In this document: positions 57,042 to 64,000 of the stretch, piece after piece
How the letters are laid out: every line of letters starts with the position of its first letter
How positions within the stretch are numbered: position 1 is the first letter of the stretch
Assembly (NCBI RefSeq): GCF_023374055.1
Contig: NZ_JAMBEP010000001.1
Coordinates: forward strand, 1,612,001-1,676,000
DNA length: 64,000 nt
Source of the DNA: Luteimonas galliterrae
Lineage (GTDB): Bacteria > Pseudomonadota > Gammaproteobacteria > Xanthomonadales > Xanthomonadaceae
Direction of reading: 5' to 3'
Position numbers and translations under genes: made by a program
Notes under the pieces: model-generated
What the model was told of the DNA's origin: nothing
The model's input: the letters and a program-made list of their open reading frames with translations, nothing else
The model's database searches: none

Positions 57042-58838
57042 TCAGGCTTGCGGCTTGGGACGGATCGCGACGTGCACCTCGGCCAGCTGCTTGTCCGGCA
57101 CCGGCGACGGCGCGCCGGTCATCAGGCACTGCGCGGTGGTGGTCTTGGGGAAGGCGATCACGTCGCGGATCGACTCGGTGCCGGCCATCAGCGCGGCGAT
57201 GCGGTCGATGCCGAACGCGATGCCGCCGTGCGGCGGCGCGCCGTACTTGAGCGCATCGAGCAGGAAGCCGAACTTGGCTTCCGCCTCTTCCGCGCCGATG
57301 CCGAGCAGTTCGAACACCGCCGACTGCATCGCCGAATTGTGGATGCGGATCGAACCGCCGCCGATCTCGTTGCCGTTGAGCACCATGTCGTAGCCGCGCG
57401 ACACCGCCGTCTTCGCGTTGGCGCGCAGGTCGGCCACGTCGTCGACCGCCGGCGCGGTGAACGGGTGGTGCAGCGCGACGTAGCGGCCCTCTTCCTCGTC
57501 CCATTCGAACATCGGGAAATCGGTGACCCACAGCGGCGCCCAGCCTTCGGCGACCAGGCCCAGGTCCTTGCCGAGTTTCAGGCGCAACGCGCCCATGAAA
57601 TCGGATGCGGTCTTGTAGGTGGCCGCGCCGAAGAACAGCAGATCGCCGGTCCGCGCGCCGGTCTTTTCGACCAATGCGGCCAACGCGGCGTCGTCCAGGA
57701 ACTTGGCGATCGGCGAATTGATGCCGTCGCGGCCCTTGCCGGCGTCCTCGATCTTCATCCAGGCCAGGCCCTTGGCGCCGAATTTCGCCGCGTGCGCGGC
57801 GTAATCGTCGATCTGCTTGCGCGACAGCGCGGCGCCGCCGGGCGCGCGCAGGGCGACCACGCGGCCGTCCTCGTGGTTGGCCCAGTCGGCGAACACCTTG
57901 AATTCGCTGTCCTTGACCAGCTCGGCCACGTCGACCAGCACCAGATCGATGCGCAAATCCGGCTTGTCCGAGCCGTAATGGCGCATCGCTTCGGCATAAG
58001 TCAGGCGCGGGAACGGTTCGGCGAGTTCGACTTGCATCACTTCGCGGAACACGTCGCGGATGAGGACTTCGACGGTGTCCTGCACGATGGCTTCGTCGAC
58101 CCAGGCGAATTCCATGTCGAGCTGGGTGAACTCGAGCTGGCGGTCGGCGCGCAGCGCTTCGTCGCGGAAGCAGCGCGCGATCTGGTAGTAGCGGTCGAAG
58201 CCGGCCATCATCAGGATCTGCTTGAACAGCTGCGGCGACTGCGGCAACGCGTAGAACTCGCCCGGATGCATGCGCGCGGGCACCAGGAAGTCGCGCGCGC
58301 CTTCGGGCGTGGCCTTGGTCAGGATCGGCGTTTCGATGTCCTGGAAACCGCGCGCGTCCAGCCAGCGGCGCAACGCCTGCACCAGCTTGATGCGGGTGCG
58401 CATCATGCGCTGCATCTGCGGCGTGCGCAGGTCGAGGTAACGGTATTTGAGGCGGATGTCCTCGCCCGGGTTTTCGTGCGCGTGGAACGGCAGCGGCTCG
58501 GCCTTGTTCAGCACTTCGATCTTGGTCGCGACGACTTCCACCTGGCCGGTCTTGATCTTGTCGTTGACCGACTGGCGCTTGCGTACGACGCCGGTGACGC
58601 GCAGGCAATCCTCGTAACCGACGTGTGCGGCCGCAGCGACGACCGCAGCATTGGCTTCGCCCGCGCCGAAATTCGCGTCGGTCGTCGGCTCGGCCACGAC
58701 CTGCACGATGCCTTCGTGGTCGCGCAGATCGATGAAGCACAATCCGCCCAGGTTGCGGGCGACATCGGCCCAGCCGCACAGGGTGACGGTCTGGCCGATC
58801 AGCGCCTCATCGACGAGGCCGCAGAAGTGGGTACGCAT
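57042..58838 (-). CDS. aspS: Aspartyl-tRNA synthetase
   Basis: Class II synthetase of 598 aa. The start is [17 protein letters not shown]-fold anticodon domain, class II motif 2 ([20 protein letters not shown]), the bacterial GAD insertion domain, and motif 3 ([20 protein letters not shown]) are intact. Whether it is discriminating or non-discriminating cannot be read with certainty. Confidence 0.97.
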   Translation of the reverse strand: MRTHFCGLVDEALIGQTVTLCGWADVARNLGGLCFIDLRDHEGIVQVVAEPTTDANFGAGEANAAVVAAAAHVGYEDCLRVTGVVRKRQSVNDKIKTGQVEVVATKIEVLNKAEPLPFHAHENPGEDIRLKYRYLDLRTPQMQRMMRTRIKLVQALRRWLDARGFQDIETPILTKATPEGARDFLVPARMHPGEFYALPQSPQLFKQILMMAGFDRYYQIARCFRDEALRADRQLEFTQLDMEFAWVDEAIVQDTVEVLIRDVFREVMQVELAEPFPRLTYAEAMRHYGSDKPDLRIDLVLVDVAELVKDSEFKVFADWANHEDGRVVALRAPGGAALSRKQIDDYAAHAAKFGAKGLAWMKIEDAGKGRDGINSPIAKFLDDAALAALVEKTGARTGDLLFFGAATYKTASDFMGALRLKLGKDLGLVAEGWAPLWVTDFPMFEWDEEEGRYVALHHPFTAPAVDDVADLRANAKTAVSRGYDMVLNGNEIGGGSIRIHNSAMQSAVFELLGIGAEEAEAKFGFLLDALKYGAPPHGGIAFGIDRIAALMAGTESIRDVIAFPKTTTAQCLMTGAPSPVPDKQLAEVHVAIRPKPQA

Positions 58839-58994
58839 GGATGCTCCGGGAGTTGCGATCCGCCCGGCCGCGGCCGGAGGACAAGGGGCCGGCCTGGGCC
58901 GGAAACACGTCATTTTAACGGCTGCGGCGCCTTACTGCGCTCGCTGTCGCGCCTGGTACCCGGAACGCCCGTCCACACAGCTGGGGAAAACGAT

Positions 58995-59924
58995 ATGAAG
59001 CGCCTTCTGAAGTGCGTCGCGCTGGCCCTGGGCCTGTCGCTGCTGATGCCCGCTGCGGTTTTCGCGCAAGCCCAGACCCGCGCCTACGCGCCGGAAAACC
59101 TGCGCACCCTCAACTACAACGACCAGGTCCGCGTGATCAGCCTGGAATACGAAGAACAATCGCGCGGGCGCCGCATCCCGGACGACCAGTTGCGCTTCTA
59201 CCTGGACCAGGTCAACCGCTCCAACTGGGGTTTCAGCCGGATCAAGCAGGACATCTCGCAGTCGCTGGGCTATGGCGGCGGCGGACCGCAGCCGCCCTAC
59301 CCCGGCAACGGCAACGGCAACCGGATCCGCTGCGAGAGCATCAACAACCGGTCGCAGACCTGCCCGACGCCGTGGAGCGGGCCTTCGCGCCTGGTCCGGC
59401 AACTGTCGGGCACCGGTTGCGAGGAAGGCCGCACCTGGCAGTCGCAGCGCGGGCAGGTCTATGTCGGCGGCGGCTGCCGCGGCGAATTCGAGGCCGCACC
59501 GATCGGCCCGCCGCAGGGCACCGTGCGCTGCGAGAGCGTCAACAACCGTCCGCGCACCTGCGCCACCCCATGGGCCGGCCCTTCACGATTGGTCCGGCAG
59601 TTGTCGGGGACGGGTTGCGAAGAAGGCCGCACTTGGCAATCGCAGCGCGGGCAGGTGTTCGTCAGCGGCGGCTGCCGCGGCGAATTCGCCCCCGGCGCAG
59701 CGCTCAATCCCAACTACAGCGTCACCTGCACCAGCCGCAACATGCGGCCGGCCAACTGCGGTTGGAATCGCGATTACGGCCGCCCGGCCCTGCAGCGGCA
59801 GCTCTCCAGCAGCGCCTGCGTCGAAAACCAAACCTGGGGTTACGACAGCGCGCGCGGCAGCATCTGGGTCAGCAGCGGTTGCAGCGGTCGCTTTGCGCAG
59901 CCGCAGATCCAGCCGCGCTACTGA
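58995..59924 (+). CDS. Secreted DUF3011 protein with three modules
   Basis: A 309-aa protein with signal peptide (LGLSLLMPAAVFAQAQ) and three DUF3011 modules of about 55 aa: RCESINNRSQTCPTPWSGPS, RCESVNNRPRTCATPWAGPS and TCTSRNMRPANCGWN. Each has four cysteines and a Gly-Gly/Ser-Gly-Cys-x-Gly end. The first two are nearly identical, the third has diverged. Probably periplasmic or extracellular; function unknown. It sits on the opposite strand between fmdB and aspS. Confidence 0.85.
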   Translation: MKRLLKCVALALGLSLLMPAAVFAQAQTRAYAPENLRTLNYNDQVRVISLEYEEQSRGRRIPDDQLRFYLDQVNRSNWGFSRIKQDISQSLGYGGGGPQPPYPGNGNGNRIRCESINNRSQTCPTPWSGPSRLVRQLSGTGCEEGRTWQSQRGQVYVGGGCRGEFEAAPIGPPQGTVRCESVNNRPRTCATPWAGPSRLVRQLSGTGCEEGRTWQSQRGQVFVSGGCRGEFAPGAALNPNYSVTCTSRNMRPANCGWNRDYGRPALQRQLSSSACVENQTWGYDSARGSIWVSSGCSGRFAQPQIQPRY

Positions 59925-59928
59925 AGCC

Positions 59929-60249
59929 TCAGGCCGAGTCGGCGGCGGGCTTGGCCGCCGGTTTGCTGTCGGCTTTCGGCGCCGCTTCGGCTTTGCCCGC
60001 AGCGGCCGGCGCGGCGGCCTTGCTGGCGCCTTCGCCGCCTTCGGCCAGGTTGCGCTTCTTGTCGCTGCCCTTCTTGAAGTCGGTCTCGTACCAGCCGCTG
60101 CCGGACAAGCGGAACGAAGGCGCCGTCACCTGGCGGCCGACCGCATGCGCGCCGCAATTCGGGCAGGTGTCCGGATCGGGATCCGATAGCTTCTGCAAGC
60201 GGTCGAATTCGTGGCCGCACTCGGCGCAACGGAAGGCATAAATCGGCAT
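59929..60249 (-). CDS. FmdB-family zinc ribbon protein
   Basis: A 106-aa protein starting MPIYAFRCAECGHEFD. Two CxxC pairs (C8/C11 and C29/C32) form the zinc ribbon. The C-terminal half is a low-complexity Ala/Lys/Pro tail. In many proteobacteria this small regulator-like protein is encoded next to aspS; here the DUF3011 gene lies between. The 3' ends of fmdB and DUF3011 genes are 4 bp apart. Confidence 0.88.
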   Translation of the reverse strand: MPIYAFRCAECGHEFDRLQKLSDPDPDTCPNCGAHAVGRQVTAPSFRLSGSGWYETDFKKGSDKKRNLAEGGEGASKAAAPAAAGKAEAAPKADSKPAAKPAADSA

Positions 60250-60316
60250 AGCGGGAACCAGTAATTGGAGACGCAGGATGATTTTGGGGTCGGCCGGAGC
60301 CGATTCCAAGCGGGAT

Positions 60317-62320
<2,004 letters not shown>

Positions 62321-62377
62321 AAGGATACAGATTTTACCTGTTTTACCGCCGCTCCAGCGACCTGGTCGCGCCTTTTC

Positions 62378-62455
62378 GTGGGAGCGGCTTCAGCCGCGAG
62401 CTTTTCCCTGCGGGCGCAGCACGATCAAGAGCTCGCGGCTGAAGCCGCTCCCACA
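62378..62455. repeat. Family A inverted repeat pair
   Basis: GTGGGAGCGGCTTCAGCCGC and the inverse GCGGCTGAAGCCGCTCCCAC form a near-perfect stem between the esterase and the ABC-F gene. The GTGGG variant of the outer bases is matched in both arms. Confidence 0.85.
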
Positions 62456-62465
62456 AAAGCGGGGC

Positions 62466-64000
62466 CTATCGCTTAACCGGCACCGCATCCGTCGGCGCCT
62501 GTTCCTTGGCCGGCTTAGGCGCATCCGGGCGCGCGATCGCATACATCTCCCAAGCGATCTTGCTCGATAAGGCGCGGCGATCGTCCCCTTCCGCATAAAG
62601 ATCGAAATGGGTGCGCCCCGGCAGAAAGCGCACATCCGTCTTCGCGCCCAGCGTTTCCAGCGTGGCCTTGAGCTTGCGCGCGGAGCCGTCGAGATAGAAC
62701 GTGTCGGCGTCGCCGACGATCACGTGGACCTTGCCGTCCAGATCCGCCTTCAGCGCGGGCCATTGCGTGCGCAGGCGATGCGCGATGTCGTAGTGCTCGC
62801 GCCAATAGGCGGCCACCTGCGGATCCACGCGGCCGGTATCGCGATCGAACAGCGGTACCGGACGCCCGTCCTCGCCGCGCGGCGAAAACACCCATTCGAA
62901 CGACGACATCTGGCCGCCGTACGGACCGAGCACGCGCTCGAGCTTGGCAAACTCTTCGAACGTCGCTTTCACTTCGCCCTTGTCGCGCACCAGCGGCAGC
63001 GGCTTGCCGTCGGGTTTGCGGTAGACGTTGGCATCCTTGGCGTAAAGGTCCGCACCGGTGAAATCGGTGAAATCGCTGGGATCGGGCGATGTCGACCAGG
63101 TGCCGCCAAACACTTTCGGATAAGCCACCTGCAGCCACAGCGTCGCCCAACCGCCGGAAGAGTGGCCGGTGAGGAAGCGCCCGGACGGTCGCGCATCCAT
63201 GCGGTAGCGCTTTTCGAGTTCGGGAATCAGTTCGGTGGTCAATGCCGTGCCCCACGGTCCGTTGTTGACCGAGTCGGCGAATTCGTGGGTGCCGGTGGCG
63301 CTGGACTCGTCCAGGAACACCCAGATCATCGGCGGCATGCGGCCGTCGCGCATGCGCTCGTCCATCGACGCGACATCGGCGATCAAGCGCGAGAGCTTGC
63401 CGCTGAAGCCATGGGTGTAATAGACCGTCGGATAACGCTGTCCGGGATGCGCCGCGTAATCCGGCGGCGGCAATACCCAGCCGCGGATGTGCACCGGCCG
63501 GCCCCAGAACGCGGTCAACGCCGGGCTGGGAAAGTCGAGCGGCTCGGCGTGCGGGCGCGCCGCGGCCGCATCGTCCTGCACTTCCTTCGGTGCATCGGCC
63601 GGCAATTCCCAGGTGGGGCCGCTCGTCCCGGGCAAGGCGCGCGCCAGGGAAATAGGCGCCGCCGCGCCGGCACCGAGCTTCACCATCGTCACGTCGCTGA
63701 CCCAGTCGCCCGGGCCGCGACCGCCGTAGTTGTAATCGTGGTTCACGTCGAGCACGGCCTGCATCGCGTATTCGCCAGGCTTGAGCTTGGAGAAAGCGGC
63801 GGGGAACGCGAGCGATTCGGTATCGACCGTTACGCTCGCGCCCGGCGCCAGCTGCGTCACCTCCATTGCGGCCACGCTGACCTGGGTGGGCTTGAACGGG
63901 CTGGTGTCGACCGAGACGACCTTGCCGTCTTTGGCCGCGGCGCGCGCTTCGGCGGCGGGCATCGCGAACAGCAGCAGGCGGCCGGATGCGGGCTGGGCAG
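62466..64000 (-). CDS. Putative secreted esterase (esterase D/PF00756-like), N-terminus cut by window edge
   Basis: At least 511 aa; the frame stays open to base 64000, so the start lies outside. An N-terminal beta-rich domain (PGEYAMQAVLDVNHDYNYGG) precedes an alpha/beta hydrolase domain. That domain has YPTVYYTHGFSG, the nucleophile elbow TGHSSGGWATLW and a late histidine in LPGRTHFDLYAEGD. The family includes esterases acting on acylated sugars or peptides. A protein-rich or siderophore substrate is possible but not shown. Confidence 0.78.
   Translation of the reverse strand, partial: AQPASGRLLLFAMPAAEARAAAKDGKVVSVDTSPFKPTQVSVAAMEVTQLAPGASVTVDTESLAFPAAFSKLKPGEYAMQAVLDVNHDYNYGGRGPGDWVSDVTMVKLGAGAAAPISLARALPGTSGPTWELPADAPKEVQDDAAAARPHAEPLDFPSPALTAFWGRPVHIRGWVLPPPDYAAHPGQRYPTVYYTHGFSGKLSRLIADVASMDERMRDGRMPPMIWVFLDESSATGTHEFADSVNNGPWGTALTTELIPELEKRYRMDARPSGRFLTGHSSGGWATLWLQVAYPKVFGGTWSTSPDPSDFTDFTGADLYAKDANVYRKPDGKPLPLVRDKGEVKATFEEFAKLERVLGPYGGQMSSFEWVFSPRGEDGRPVPLFDRDTGRVDPQVAAYWREHYDIAHRLRTQWPALKADLDGKVHVIVGDADTFYLDGSARKLKATLETLGAKTDVRFLPGRTHFDLYAEGDDRRALSSKIAWEMYAIARPDAPKPAKEQAPTDAVPVKR

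Overview
The window is high-GC DNA from a gammaproteobacterium of the Xanthomonadaceae/Lysobacteraceae type, probably Lysobacter or a close relative. This rests on gene order (pilGHIJ-chpA beside gshB; ruvC-ruvA-kup-ruvB-ybgC-tolQRAB-pal-cpoB-queE-queC-tRNA-Lys) and on dense families of intergenic palindromic repeats. Species is inferred, not proven. Both window edges cut genes: chpA at the left and an esterase at the right.

Layout. 1-5.7 kb (minus strand): a Chp/Pil chemosensory operon for type IV pili (pilG, pilH, pilI, pilJ, chpA) without pilK, behind a strong-looking sigma70 promoter. 5.8-8.3 kb (plus): gshB, a TonB3-like energy transducer and a membrane protein. 8.4-12.2 kb (minus): a short signal peptidase I, tsaB and the helicase yoaA. 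12.4-15.3 kb (minus): PBP1B (mrcB) translationally coupled to a TPR lipoprotein that resembles LpoP. 15.4-19.1 kb: a two-domain GT2-GT4 glycosyltransferase converging on a membrane-anchored TPR protein. 19.1-26.9 kb: relA, a small secreted protein, hrpA and dps. 27.5-29.3 kb: recQ.

29.4-42.2 kb (minus): a three-gene locus I cannot assign to a described system. It encodes a giant secreted DUF11-repeat protein (about 2,400 aa) ending in two tandem OmpA-like domains, a 1,236-aa predicted outer-membrane beta-barrel protein and a 637-aa DUF11 protein. The giant gene contains eight near-identical tandem repeats alternating 122 and 124 codons. An AT-rich leader precedes it, and then tRNA-Lys(TTT). 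This is the main accessory feature and the best candidate for an undescribed system.

43.1-56.5 kb (minus): queC, queE, the tol-pal cluster, ruvB, kup, ruvA, ruvC, yebC and an alpha/beta hydrolase. 56.6-64 kb: an I78-type inhibitor lipoprotein, aspS, a DUF3011 protein, an FmdB zinc-ribbon protein, an ABC-F ATPase (yheS) and the truncated esterase.

A second theme is repeat biology. At least five families of palindromic repeats recur between genes. Several are nested in a fixed order as large inverted structures. Some have entered genes: hrpA and the ABC-F gene each carry an in-frame palindromic insertion, and the ends of ruvB, ybgC and yoaA are made of repeat sequence.
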